Below are positions 1 to 8,368 of a DNA stretch of 64,000 nucleotides, in pieces; the stretch's first letter is position 1, and each line of letters starts with the position of its first letter. The notes under the pieces are model-generated. The model did no database searches. It was not told where the DNA came from and saw nothing but the letters and a program-made list of their open reading frames with translations. Both the position numbers and the translations under genes were made by a program. The stretch is from Bosea sp. AS-1. GTDB taxonomy: Bacteria > Pseudomonadota > Alphaproteobacteria > Rhizobiales > Beijerinckiaceae. The DNA is taken from NCBI RefSeq assembly GCF_002220095.1, contig NZ_CP022372.1:5472256-5536255 (forward strand), read 5' to 3'.

Positions 1-483
1 GAAGCCGAGCATATGATCGCCCGCGCGCGCTCGGTGCTCGGCAGCCGCCGGAACGACCTCGCCCTGCTCGAACGCGCCTTCAACAGCCTCAACCGCGTCG
101 CCGGCGCCGTCGACCGTAGCCGGGAACCCTTGCGCTGGGCTGAGCTCCACGACCAGATGGGCAGCGTTCTCGTCGCGATGGGGGAGCGCTACAGCGAGCC
201 CGTGGTGCTCGAGGAAGCGATCGCGACCTTCGCCACAGCATTGGAGGAGCGCCCGCGCGAGACCGAGCCACTGCTCTGGGCCAGGACGCGCGTCGCCCAG
301 GCCGAGGCCATGCTCCAGCTGGCGCGCCGCAGCCGACAGCCCGAGCTTGCACAGCGGGCGCTGGCGCAAATGGTGGAGGCGGTGGAAACCGCCCGCAAGA
401 CCGATCGCGGTACCGTCGCGGCCGATCTCCAGAAACGGCTGGCAGCGGCCGGCGAGCTGGCGAAGCGGCTTCTCGCCGAATAA
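1..483 (+). CDS. C-terminal part of a tetratricopeptide-like helical repeat protein (5' end outside window)
   Basis: The frame is open from base 1, so this is the last ~160 codons of a longer gene; the ATG at 13 is probably internal. The product is alpha-helical and Ala/Arg/Glu-rich, with repeated units of the type WAxxxxxxGxxLxxxGER and AxxTFxxALEER near residues 40-90, the pattern of degenerate TPR units in rhizobial proteins. No signal peptide or catalytic motif can be judged because the N-terminus is missing. It ends 10 bp before the stop of the convergent aminotransferase gene. Function unknown; a scaffolding role is only a family-level guess. Confidence 0.6.
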   Translation, partial: EAEHMIARARSVLGSRRNDLALLERAFNSLNRVAGAVDRSREPLRWAELHDQMGSVLVAMGERYSEPVVLEEAIATFATALEERPRETEPLLWARTRVAQAEAMLQLARRSRQPELAQRALAQMVEAVETARKTDRGTVAADLQKRLAAAGELAKRLLAE

Positions 484-493
484 TCCGCCGGTC

Positions 494-1645
494 TCAGCCG
501 CGCGGACGACGATCCGCCAGCCGCTCCAGCGCCGCGTCGAGCGTGGCGTCTCGCTTGGCAAAGCAGAAGCGTACGACGTTCTTCACCGCGCCCTGCGCAT
601 AGAAGGCGCTGACGGGTATCGCGGCGACACCGTTCTCCATGACGAGCCGGCGGCAGAAATCGACATCGTCGGTCTCGCCCAGTGGGGCGATGTCGAGATT
701 GAGGAAATAGGTGCCCGCGCTCGGCAGCACCTGGAAGCCGAGACCGCGCAGGCCCGTGGCGAAGCGGTCGCGCGAACGCTGGAAATCCGCCCGCATCCCC
801 TCGAAATAGCCGTCATCCTTGCCCAGGCCGTAAGCGACCGCGGCTTGCAGGTTCGGCGGGGTGGTGAAGGTGATGTACTGATGCGCCTTGGCCAGCACCC
901 GCATGATTGCCGGCGCCGCCATGACCAGCCCGACCTTCCAGCCCGTCAGCGAAAAGATCTTGCCGGCCGAGGAGATCTTGACGGTGCGCTCGCGCATATC
1001 CGGTCGCCCGAGCACCGGAACATGCCGGTGACCATCGAAGACGACGTGTTCCCAGACCTCGTCGCAGACCGCGATAGCGTCGTAGCGGTTGCAGAAATTC
1101 GCCAGCAGGTCGAGATCGGCCTCGCTGAAGATCGTCGCCGTCGGGTTGAGCGGGTTGTTGAACAACACGACACGCGTCTTCGGCGAGAAAGCCTTCGCCA
1201 GCGCCTCCTCGGTCAAGCCGAAATGCGGTGGGGTCAGCGTGACGAATTTCGGAATGCCGCCGGCGCGCCGCACCAGCGGCACATAGGCGTCGTACATCGG
1301 CTCGAACAGCACGACGTCGTCGCCCGGCGCGACCAGCGCCATCAGTGCCCCGGCGATCGCCTCGGTCGCGCCGGAGGTAACCATGATCTCGCTGTTAGGA
1401 TCGAGATCGAGCCCCTGCCAGTGCTTGTAGTGAGTCGCGACCGCCTGGCGCAGCTCGGGCAGCCCCATCATCGGCGGATACTGATTCCAGCCCTCGACGA
1501 CCGCTTCGGCCGCCTTGCGCCGCACGTCCTCGGGGCCGGGGTCGTCGGGAAAGCCCTGGCCGAGATTGACGGCGCCGGTCTCGCGCGCGAGCTGGGACAT
1601 GACCTCGAAGACGCTGGTCTCAAGAGCGGAGAAGATCGGATTCAT
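494..1645 (-). CDS. PLP-dependent class I/II aminotransferase
   Basis: A 383-residue fold-type I aminotransferase, which would transfer an amino group between an amino acid and a 2-oxo acid in the cytoplasm. The PLP lysine is K229 in SSAGKIFSLTGWKVG, with the cofactor aspartate D195 in CDEVWEH and the NNPLNPT loop near 163-169. The N-terminal text NLGQGFPDD resembles the kynurenine/methionine/glutamine transaminase branch (YbdL-like); the exact substrate cannot be read. Start chosen at ATG 1645 because the family begins close to MNPIFSALE; an upstream in-frame ATG at 1768 would add 41 atypical residues and read through the operator-like palindrome at 1753-1774. That palindrome lies about 110 bp upstream and matches one at the tetR gene start, suggesting TetR control. 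Confidence 0.9.
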   Translation of the reverse strand: MNPIFSALETSVFEVMSQLARETGAVNLGQGFPDDPGPEDVRRKAAEAVVEGWNQYPPMMGLPELRQAVATHYKHWQGLDLDPNSEIMVTSGATEAIAGALMALVAPGDDVVLFEPMYDAYVPLVRRAGGIPKFVTLTPPHFGLTEEALAKAFSPKTRVVLFNNPLNPTATIFSEADLDLLANFCNRYDAIAVCDEVWEHVVFDGHRHVPVLGRPDMRERTVKISSAGKIFSLTGWKVGLVMAAPAIMRVLAKAHQYITFTTPPNLQAAVAYGLGKDDGYFEGMRADFQRSRDRFATGLRGLGFQVLPSAGTYFLNLDIAPLGETDDVDFCRRLVMENGVAAIPVSAFYAQGAVKNVVRFCFAKRDATLDAALERLADRRPRG

Positions 1646-1978
1646 CGCAGTTTCGGCACCCGGCAGGCTGTCGCGGCCGTTCGCTTTATCATGCCGCGAT
1701 CGCGCTTGCATCCTCTTTGCCGGCAATGGCGTTCGATATAAAAAATACCGACTGATGAATGTTGACATTCGTCACCGGTCAGTGTTTATTCAGTTTCAGC
1801 CGGTCTACGGCGGACGCCCGTTGCGACTTCGCCCCTTTGGCGCAACAGGATGCCGCAGTAGGCCGGCGAATTTTGTCAGGGGCGTGCGTTGGCCGCCCCG
1901 CCTGCGCTTTCGACACGCGCCTTCGGGGCACATGCGCGAAAGCTGTCATTTCCTGCCGCAGATGATCTAAGCAGGCGC
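1646..1978. promoter_or_regulatory. Divergent intergenic region between the aminotransferase and cobQ
   Basis: 333 bp separate the two divergent starts. It holds the inverted repeat at 1753-1774 in an AT-rich patch (1735-1800). On the plus strand TTGACA (1762-1767) and TTTATT (1785-1790) are 17 bp apart, a plausible promoter toward cobQ that the palindrome would overlap. On the minus strand TATAT-like bases near 1737-1741 could be a -10 toward the aminotransferase. The segment 1800-1978 is GC-rich and shows no cobalamin riboswitch consensus. Confidence 0.5.
1753..1774. promoter_or_regulatory. Operator-like inverted repeat, copy 1 (TetR-type)
   Basis: Arms TGATGAAT and ATTCGTCA flank a 6-bp spacer; one mismatch from a perfect 8+8 palindrome. 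The same site with perfect arms occurs at 3543-3564 at the start of the TetR-family gene. Two 22-bp sites sharing arms, spacing and position relative to promoters are best explained as binding sites for that regulator (inference). Confidence 0.6.
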
Positions 1979-3445
1979 ATGGACCGCGCCCGTACCCCCG
2001 CCATCATGATTCTCGGCACCGGCTCGAATGTCGGCAAGTCGCTGATCGTGGCCGGGCTGTGCCGCCTCTTCAGCGATCGTGGCCTGCGAGTGCGCCCGTT
2101 CAAGCCGCAGAACATGTCGAACAACGCCGCCGCGACCGCCGATGGAGAGATCGGCCGGGCACAGGCGCTGCAGGCACGGGCGGCACGCGTCGCACCACAT
2201 CCGGACATGAACCCGGTCCTGCTGAAGCCCGAAGGCGAGCAAGGCAGCCAGATCATCCTGCAGGGCCGCGTCGCCGGCCGCCTCGCCTCGCGCGACTTCG
2301 CGCGGCGCGGCGATTTCCTGCCCCAGGTCCTGGTGAGTTTCGATCGCCTCTGCGCCGATGCCGACCTTGTCATCGTCGAAGGCGCCGGATCGCCTGCCGA
2401 AACCAATCTGCGCGCCCGCGACATCGCCAATCTCGGATTTGCCCGCGCGGCCGAGGTGCCCGCCATCCTCGTCGGGGACATCGACCGGGGCGGCGTGATC
2501 GCGAGCCTCGTCGGCAGTCATGCGGTGCTCGATCCCGCCGATCGGGCGATGATCCGCGGCTTTGCCGTCAATCGCTTCCGTGGCGCGGTCGAGCTGTTCC
2601 AGCCCGGCGTCGAGACGATCACCGCGGCTACGGGCTGGCCCTGCCTCGGCGTGGTGCCGTGGTTCGGCGCCGCGCACCGCCTGCCGGCGGAGGACGGGCT
2701 CGAGCTGCATGCCGAACGCCGGGCCGACGCGCGCATCCGCATCGCCGTTCCGATCCTGCCTGGCATTGCCAATTTCGACGATCTCGACCCGCTCAAGCTG
2801 GAGCCGACCGTCGATCTCGCGATGGTGCCGCCGGGGCAGGCGTTGCCGGTCTGCGACATGGTCATCCTGCCCGGCTCGAAGACGACACTGCGCGATCTTG
2901 CGGCGCTGCGGAGCGAGGGTTGGGACATCGACATCCTGGGGCATCGCCGCCGAGGCGGCCATGTGCTCGGGCTCTGCGGCGGCTACCAGATGCTCGGCCG
3001 CATCGTGCGCGACCCCGAAGGCCTCGAAGGACCGGCCGGAGAAGCGCCCGGCCTCGGCCTGCTCGACGTCGAGACGACCCTCGATTCCGGCAAGACAGTC
3101 CGCGAGGTGGGCTTCCGGCATGCACCCAGCGCAACAGAGGGCCTTGCCTACGAGATCCATCTCGGCCGTACCGAGGGGACCGATTGCCGCCACGCGCCCT
3201 TCATCGTCGATGGTCGGCCCGAAGGCGCGGCAAGTCCGGACGGCCGCGTTGCCGGAACCTATCTGCATGGCGCCTTCACGTCGGATGCAGTGAGGGCGGC
3301 CTGGCTCGACGCGATCGCGGGAAGCGAGCAGAAGACGGAGCTGCGCTTCGAGGCCCTGATCGAGCAGACACTGGACGCGCTGGCGGCCCATCTTGCCCAA
3401 CATCTCGACGTCGACGCCCTGCTGGCGCTCGCCCGCAGCCGCTAG
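1979..3445 (+). CDS. cobQ: Cobyric acid synthase CobQ
   Basis: A 488-residue glutamine-dependent amidotransferase of adenosylcobalamin synthesis. The family amidates carboxylates b, d, e and g of adenosylcobyrinic acid a,c-diamide using ATP and glutamine. The N-terminal ATP-binding half begins ILGTGSNVGKS, followed by RPFKPQNMSNN; DIDRGG and VVPWF are also typical. The C-terminal class I glutaminase half carries the cysteine in GLCGGYQMLG and the histidine in GTYLHGAF. ATG 1979 was chosen because the conserved fold starts about nine residues later; the frame is open upstream to 1889 but that extension is not conserved-looking. No other cobalamin gene is nearby, so cobQ is isolated here. Confidence 0.95.
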   Translation: MDRARTPAIMILGTGSNVGKSLIVAGLCRLFSDRGLRVRPFKPQNMSNNAAATADGEIGRAQALQARAARVAPHPDMNPVLLKPEGEQGSQIILQGRVAGRLASRDFARRGDFLPQVLVSFDRLCADADLVIVEGAGSPAETNLRARDIANLGFARAAEVPAILVGDIDRGGVIASLVGSHAVLDPADRAMIRGFAVNRFRGAVELFQPGVETITAATGWPCLGVVPWFGAAHRLPAEDGLELHAERRADARIRIAVPILPGIANFDDLDPLKLEPTVDLAMVPPGQALPVCDMVILPGSKTTLRDLAALRSEGWDIDILGHRRRGGHVLGLCGGYQMLGRIVRDPEGLEGPAGEAPGLGLLDVETTLDSGKTVREVGFRHAPSATEGLAYEIHLGRTEGTDCRHAPFIVDGRPEGAASPDGRVAGTYLHGAFTSDAVRAAWLDAIAGSEQKTELRFEALIEQTLDALAAHLAQHLDVDALLALARSR

Positions 3446-3542
3446 AGGCTGGAGGGCGGACGCCTCGAAATTGCGTCTTCCATCGCCCGATTTTTGTCGA
3501 CATTGTTGCCGACATGGCAAAAATCTTTATTCACCATAGAGT

Positions 3543-3564
3543 TGACGAATGATGAAATTCGTCA
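3543..3564. promoter_or_regulatory. Operator-like inverted repeat, copy 2, at the tetR gene start
   Basis: Perfect arms TGACGAAT and ATTCGTCA with a 6-bp spacer, ending 1 bp before the ATG at 3566. TTGACG (3542-3547) and TATGGA (3565-3570) are 17 bp apart, so the site may also cover promoter elements. This placement suits autorepression. It shares its arms with the site at 1753-1774. Confidence 0.65.
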
Positions 3565-3565
3565 T

Positions 3566-4213
3566 ATGGATCAATTCTCCACCGCCTTACTGGAAAACGA
3601 GCATAGCGGCCAGGCCGTGAGTCACCCCGAACGCGATACCAGGCAGATCATCGTCGACACCGCCGAACGCTTCTTCCGCGATATCGGGTACCAGAAGACG
3701 ACCGTAGCGGACATCGCCAAGTCCCTACGGATGAGCCCCGCCAATGTCTACCGCTTCTTCGACTCCAAGAAGTCGATCAACGAGGCGGTGCTCGAGCGCT
3801 ACAAGCGCGAGCAGGAAGAGGCGATCATTGCCATCGCCGATCAGGACCGGCCGGCCGCAGACAGGCTGCGCGACATCCTGACGACCTCCTTCCGGCTCAA
3901 CGCCGCCCGCTTCGCCGGCCATGCGCGCATGCAGGAAATGGTCTGCGCCGCCATGGAGGAGAGCTGGGACGCCATCCTCGCCCATATCGAGCGCTTCGAC
4001 GCCGTGCTGCGCCGCGTCGTGGCGGACGGGACCGCCCGGGGCGAGTTCCGTGCGATCGAGCCCGCCCATGCGACCGGCTGCATCCGGACGGCCATGATCC
4101 GCTTCATGCATCCGCTGCTGATCAGCCAGTGCGAATGCATCCCCGGCCCTTCGGCCGAGGAAATGGTGTCCTTCATCCTGAGCGCGCTCGAGGCTCGTCC
4201 TGAGCGCGGCTAA
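3566..4213 (+). CDS. TetR/AcrR-family transcriptional regulator
   Basis: About 215 residues. The N-terminal DNA-binding domain has the TetR pattern: IIVDTAERFFRDIGYQKTT, then helix-turn-helix TVADIAKSLRMSPANVYRFF at roughly residues 45-64, followed by KKSINEAVLERY. The C-terminal ligand/dimer domain is divergent, so no effector can be named. The start is uncertain: ATG 3566 directly abuts the operator-like palindrome and lacks a Shine-Dalgarno site, so the mRNA may be leaderless; a TTG at 3494 would read through the operator, and a GTG at 3617 would still keep the HTH. The matching palindrome upstream of the aminotransferase suggests that gene and perhaps cobQ are targets. Confidence 0.9.
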   Translation: MDQFSTALLENEHSGQAVSHPERDTRQIIVDTAERFFRDIGYQKTTVADIAKSLRMSPANVYRFFDSKKSINEAVLERYKREQEEAIIAIADQDRPAADRLRDILTTSFRLNAARFAGHARMQEMVCAAMEESWDAILAHIERFDAVLRRVVADGTARGEFRAIEPAHATGCIRTAMIRFMHPLLISQCECIPGPSAEEMVSFILSALEARPERG

Positions 4214-4326
4214 ATCGTTTTGAAGCTCAAGGGCCTGGCGGCGGAAAGCCGCTCTATCGAGGTCCTGGCCGCGAAGGGCATCCCCGACGGCCTGAGGTCT
4301 TTCGTCCCGTCGGACAAGCAGCTGCG

Positions 4327-4349
4327 TTGACAAGCTCTCGGGGGAGCGG
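4327..4349 (+). promoter_or_regulatory. Candidate promoter for the polysaccharide dehydratase gene
   Basis: TTGACA at about 4327 followed after 17 bp by GATACC, shortly before the ATG at 4365. The spacing is right for a housekeeping promoter; the -10 matches only weakly, so this is tentative. Confidence 0.35.
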
Positions 4350-4364
4350 GATACCCCGCCTGAC

Positions 4365-6329
4365 ATGGCCATCCTGCCCAAACAGAATCTGAAGAAGTCC
4401 GCCATCGTCCTGCACGATCTGGTGATGACGGCGCTGGCGATCTGGCTCGTCTTCGTCGTGCGCTTCGAAGGCCCGCTGCTCACCGAGCACCTGCGCTACC
4501 TGCCGCGCTTCCTGCCCTTCTTCGTGGTCTATGCGGGCGTGGTCTACTGGTTCTTCTCGCTCTACCGCTCGAAATGGCGGTTCGCCTCGCTGCCGGACCT
4601 CTCCAACATCGTCAAGGCCGTCTCGGTCCTGACGCTGAGCCTGCTCGTCGTCGACTATGTCCTGATCGGTCCCCGCTTCTACGGCGCCTTCTATTTCGGC
4701 AAAATCTCGATCGCCCTCTACTGGCTCGTCCAGATCGCCCTGCTCGGCGGCCCGCGGCTAACCTATCGCTACTTCAAATATGCCCGCACGCGCACGAGCG
4801 CCGAGCGCGAGGCGACGCTGCCCGCCCTGCTGCTCGGGCGCGGCGTCGAGATCGAGATGGTGATCCGGGCCATGGAGAGCGGTACGATGCGCCGCCTCAG
4901 GCCGGCCGGCATCCTGTCGCCGCGCTCCGACGATCTCGGCCAGTCGATCCGTGGCGTGCCGGTTCTGGGCCTGCTCTCGGAGATCGCCACGATCGCCAAC
5001 GAAGCGGCGGAGCGCGGCGAGGGCTTTCGCCGCATCGTCGCGACGCCCTCTGCCCTGGTGCCCGAGGCCCATCCGGAGAAATGGCTCGCCCAGACGCGCC
5101 GGCTCGCCTTGCCGATCTCGCGAATCGACACATCCGGCGAAGGCGCGCGCGACACGGACATCGCGCCGCTGGAGATCGAGGACCTGCTGGTGCGCTCGAC
5201 CGTCGCGATCGACCGCGAACGGCTGGGTGCCTTCCTGCAGGGCAAGCGCGTCATCGTGACGGGCGGCGGCGGCTCGATCGGTTCCGAGATCTGCCTGCGC
5301 TGCGCCGCCTTCGGCGCCGCCGAGATCCTGGTCGTCGAAAGCTCCGAGCCGGCGCTGTTCCAGATCACAGAACTGCTTGCCGTGCAGGAGCCCGACACGG
5401 TCGTTTCCGGCGTGCTTGCCGATGTGCGCGACCGTGAGCGCATCATGCCGCTCTTCGCCGCGTTCAAGCCCGACATCGTCGTTCACGCCGCCGCGCTGAA
5501 GCATGTGCCCTATCTCGAGGCCGACTGGAGCGAGGGCATCAAGACCAACATCTTCGGTTCGGTGAACGTCACCGATGCCACGATCGCGGCCGGCGCCAAG
5601 ACCTTCGTGCTGATCTCGACCGACAAGGCGATCGAGCCCGTCTCGATGCTGGGCGCGACCAAGCGCTTCGCCGAAATCTATGCGCAATCGCGCGATGCTG
5701 AGTTCGTCGCGGCCGCCTCCGGCGTGCGCCTCGTGGCGGTGCGCTTCGGCAACGTGCTCGGCTCGGCCGGCTCGGTGGTGCCGAAGTTCAAGGCGCAGAT
5801 CGCGCGCGGTGGGCCGGTCACGGTCACCAGCCCCGACATGATCCGTTATTTCATGACGATCCGCGAGGCCTGCGACCTCGTGCTGACGGCAGCCTCTCAT
5901 ACCGGCGCCGACAACGCGGAATCCGAGCGTGCCGCCGTCTATGTGCTGAAGATGGGTCAGCCGGTGCGGATCATGGATCTGGCCGAACGGATGATCCGCC
6001 TCGCCGGCTACGAGCCGGGCGAAGATATTGAGATCATCGTCAGCGGCGTCAGGCCGGGCGAGCGCCTGAACGAGATCCTCTTTGCCCATGACGAGCCCAT
6101 GGCCGAGACCGGCCTCGACGGCATCATGGCGGCCAAGCCCAGCTTCGCCGGGCGCGCGAAGATCCAGAGCTGGCTCGCACGGCTCGACGAGGCGATCAAG
6201 ACGAATGATCGCATCACTGCGAATGCGGTGCTGGACGAGGCGATTCCGGATTTCAGCCGGCGCGAGCAGAAGCAGCCAGCCGAGCCAGCGCCGCCTGCGT
6301 CTCTGCCGGCGGCCGCCAGCCAGCCCTGA
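4365..6329 (+). CDS. Membrane-anchored nucleotide-sugar 4,6-dehydratase (CapD/WbpM/FlaA1-like)
   Basis: 654 residues. The first ~120 residues hold several hydrophobic segments (for example FLPFFVVYAGVVYWFF), followed by a cytoplasmic CoA-binding-like region and a C-terminal short-chain dehydrogenase/epimerase domain. NAD binding is marked by VTGGGGSIGSE near residue 297 and the active site by STDKA and SMLGATKR near 420-435, the SMxxxK form of the WbpM/CapD branch in place of YxxxK. Such enzymes dehydrate UDP-GlcNAc-type sugars to 4-keto-6-deoxy products for O-antigen or exopolysaccharide. The next two genes, on the opposite strand, fit the same pathway. Its last 77 bp overlap the 3' end of the convergent epimerase gene. 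Confidence 0.9.
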   Translation: MAILPKQNLKKSAIVLHDLVMTALAIWLVFVVRFEGPLLTEHLRYLPRFLPFFVVYAGVVYWFFSLYRSKWRFASLPDLSNIVKAVSVLTLSLLVVDYVLIGPRFYGAFYFGKISIALYWLVQIALLGGPRLTYRYFKYARTRTSAEREATLPALLLGRGVEIEMVIRAMESGTMRRLRPAGILSPRSDDLGQSIRGVPVLGLLSEIATIANEAAERGEGFRRIVATPSALVPEAHPEKWLAQTRRLALPISRIDTSGEGARDTDIAPLEIEDLLVRSTVAIDRERLGAFLQGKRVIVTGGGGSIGSEICLRCAAFGAAEILVVESSEPALFQITELLAVQEPDTVVSGVLADVRDRERIMPLFAAFKPDIVVHAAALKHVPYLEADWSEGIKTNIFGSVNVTDATIAAGAKTFVLISTDKAIEPVSMLGATKRFAEIYAQSRDAEFVAAASGVRLVAVRFGNVLGSAGSVVPKFKAQIARGGPVTVTSPDMIRYFMTIREACDLVLTAASHTGADNAESERAAVYVLKMGQPVRIMDLAERMIRLAGYEPGEDIEIIVSGVRPGERLNEILFAHDEPMAETGLDGIMAAKPSFAGRAKIQSWLARLDEAIKTNDRITANAVLDEAIPDFSRREQKQPAEPAPPASLPAAASQP

Positions 6330-7182
6330 GCAGGCGCTCCGGGCGCGCGACGAGGCTGCCGGCGAGCTTGAAGAAAGTCTCCTCTCGCCCGGCGAGCCGC
6401 GCCACTAGCCGCAGCCACGCTTCCGGCACCGGCAGCAGGCCCGCCCCCCGACCCAGGCCAGCGCGCATTGCCGCGAGCATTTCGGCGACGCTGATCGGCT
6501 CGCGGTCCGCGACCGTGTAGCTCTGCCGGGCAGGACAAGCAGGGGACAGCGCGAAGAGGATGGCGTCGGCGAGGTTCTCCACGGCGAGCAGCGAGCGAGG
6601 CGCCTTCAACCCGCCGAGCGGCAAGGGCAGCGGCGACTGCGCCAGTTTCAGCAATGCCGCCATGTTGGCTTTGACGCCCGGCCCATAGATCAGGACCGGA
6701 CGCAGGGCGACCCAGTCGAGACCGAGCGCCGCAAGGCCTTGTTCCGCCGCCCATTTTGAGCGGCCATAGACATCGGTAGGAGCCGGAGGAGCATCTTCCG
6801 CCAGCGGTGGACCGTCGAAGACGCCGGACAGCGCCTTGATCGAAGAGAGGTAGACGAAGCGGCGGACCCCGGCAGCGGTCGCCGCACGCGCCAATTCCAG
6901 CGTTGCCTCGGTATTGATCCGCCGGTAGAGCGCTTCGTCGAGCCCCGGCCCGGCATGGGCGAGGCCCGCCATATGCACGACATGGTCGATCCCGCGCAGC
7001 ACCTCACTCCAGTCGATCCGCTCGGCGAGATCGCCGACCACGACCGTTTCGATCCCTTCGGGGCTCGGCATCGGCCGCCGCGCGGCCAGTCGCAAAGACC
7101 AGCCCGCCTTCGACAGGGCCGCCACGACATGCGGACCGACGAAGCCGCTCGCGCCGGTGACGAGGACGCGCCCCTCAGCCAT
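6253..7182 (-). CDS. NAD-dependent epimerase/dehydratase (nucleotide-sugar SDR)
   Basis: 309 residues, an extended short-chain dehydrogenase. The glycine motif VTGASGFVGPHV lies at residues 7-18, HMAG marks the conserved strand near residue 70, and the catalytic pair is YGRSK near 139-143. It resembles UDP-hexose 4-epimerases or the 4-keto reductases paired with WbpM-like dehydratases and a polyprenyl-phosphate sugar transferase; the substrate is not readable. The start overlaps the end of the transferase gene by 8 bp (7175-7182), indicating one transcript with translational coupling. The C-terminus is antisense to the end of the dehydratase gene. Confidence 0.88.
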   Translation of the reverse strand: MAEGRVLVTGASGFVGPHVVAALSKAGWSLRLAARRPMPSPEGIETVVVGDLAERIDWSEVLRGIDHVVHMAGLAHAGPGLDEALYRRINTEATLELARAATAAGVRRFVYLSSIKALSGVFDGPPLAEDAPPAPTDVYGRSKWAAEQGLAALGLDWVALRPVLIYGPGVKANMAALLKLAQSPLPLPLGGLKAPRSLLAVENLADAILFALSPACPARQSYTVADREPISVAEMLAAMRAGLGRGAGLLPVPEAWLRLVARLAGREETFFKLAGSLVARPERLLRAGWRPPAETQAALARLAASARAG

Positions 7183-8326
7183 GGTCGGACCGCGGGGCCG
7201 CGAAGGCGCGCAGCAGCAGGCCGGTCAGCAAGACCGCGAGCACCAGGCATGCGATCTGGGCCCCGAGATTCGCCCAGGCGATCGAAAGCCCCGCCAGCGC
7301 CGCGAGAACGATATTCAGCGCCGCGACCCGGCCGACGACGGCGCGGACGCTGAAGCCGTTGGTGGTGGCCTGCTGGTAGAAATGCGAGCGATGCGCCTCC
7401 CAGACCTTCTCACCCCGCGCGAGGCGTCGCAGCAGCGTGATGGTGGAATCGGCGACGTGGTAGAGCGGCAGAATCAGCGCCGCCACGAAGGCGCCCGTCC
7501 CGGCCAGCCGGTAGAGCAGATAGGCGGTCAGAAGTCCGATCGGCAGCGAGCCGACATCGCCGAGGAAGAGCTTCGCCACCGGCCGGTTGAAGGGCGCGAA
7601 GCCGATGAGGCCGCCGCACAGCCCGGCGGCAAGCCAGCCCGTCACCGGATCGACGACGCCGGTGATCCCGGCCAGAGCCAGCGCCGCTGCAAGCGGGACG
7701 ATGCCGGCAACGGTGATCCAGTCGAGTCCGTCCATGAAGTTGACGAGATTGACGAACCAGACCCCGGCCAGCAGCGCCAACGCCCGCTCGACCGCCAGCG
7801 GCAGCAGCTCCGGGAACAGGCGCAGCTCCGGCGCGGCACGAAACAGCACGAAACCAACGCAGGCCGCCTGCAGGATCAGCCGCAGGCTCGCCGGCAAGGG
7901 GCGAATGTCATCCCAGGCGCCAACGAGAGCCAGAGCAGCCGCACCTGTCGCGACCACCAGCAGGCTGCGGCCCGCCTCCCCCTCGACCGGGCTCAAGGCA
8001 AGAGCCAAGGCTACGGCGAGAAAGGCCCCGGCCAGTACGGCGATGCCGCCACCTTGCGGGGTCGGGACCTTGTGGCTGGAGCGCGCATTGGGGCGGGCCA
8101 GCGCATAGCGCAGCAGCAGCGGGCGCAGCAGCACGCATAGCAACGCCGCCGTCAGTGCGGCGGCGATACAGGTCGCGAGAGGGACGAGCACGATAGCCAA
8201 GATGGGCGCACCATAGTCGAGGCGGCCCAAAAACCTAGATGCCCGGGCCGAAAAGGGATGAGTCCTTTTCGGGAAAATCCGGACCGACGCAAGGAATTCC
8301 ATCGCCACGCGGCCTGCAGGCTGCAT
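7175..8326 (-). CDS. Polyprenyl-phosphate sugar-1-phosphate transferase (WecA/glycosyltransferase family 4)
   Basis: A multispanning membrane enzyme that would load the first sugar phosphate onto undecaprenyl phosphate at the inner membrane. Family motifs in order: NARSSHKVPTPQGGG, GAWDDI, VNFMDGLDWI, FLGDVGSLPIG and EAHRSHFYQ. About ten hydrophobic helices are visible. The start is uncertain: ATG 8326 gives 383 residues, but the first ~45 are charged and span a perfect 9-bp hairpin (8248-8272); the first membrane helix begins near GAPILAIV, so a later start (ATG 8302, or a non-ATG codon near 8191-8200) is likely. It is followed with overlap by the epimerase gene. Confidence 0.85.
   Translation of the reverse strand: MQPAGRVAMEFLASVRIFPKRTHPFSARASRFLGRLDYGAPILAIVLVPLATCIAAALTAALLCVLLRPLLLRYALARPNARSSHKVPTPQGGGIAVLAGAFLAVALALALSPVEGEAGRSLLVVATGAAALALVGAWDDIRPLPASLRLILQAACVGFVLFRAAPELRLFPELLPLAVERALALLAGVWFVNLVNFMDGLDWITVAGIVPLAAALALAGITGVVDPVTGWLAAGLCGGLIGFAPFNRPVAKLFLGDVGSLPIGLLTAYLLYRLAGTGAFVAALILPLYHVADSTITLLRRLARGEKVWEAHRSHFYQQATTNGFSVRAVVGRVAALNIVLAALAGLSIAWANLGAQIACLVLAVLLTGLLLRAFAAPRSDHG
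8248..8272. other. Perfect 9-bp hairpin near the start of the WecA-like gene
   Basis: CCGAAAAGG and CCTTTTCGG flank a 7-base loop. It lies between the stop of the secreted-protein gene (8369, minus strand) and the first membrane helix of the WecA-like gene. It could end the upstream transcript or sit in the 5' leader of the transferase; it has no strong T-run. Confidence 0.4.
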
Positions 8327-8368
8327 GGCGATGGTTCGGCTGTCGCAGCCTGATTCGCGCCGACCCCG

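Noticed and set aside
1775..1978. Cobalamin riboswitch upstream of cobQ
   Set aside because: The conserved B12-box and core segments (GCCACTG and the CCCCCGCAACTG stretch) are not present.
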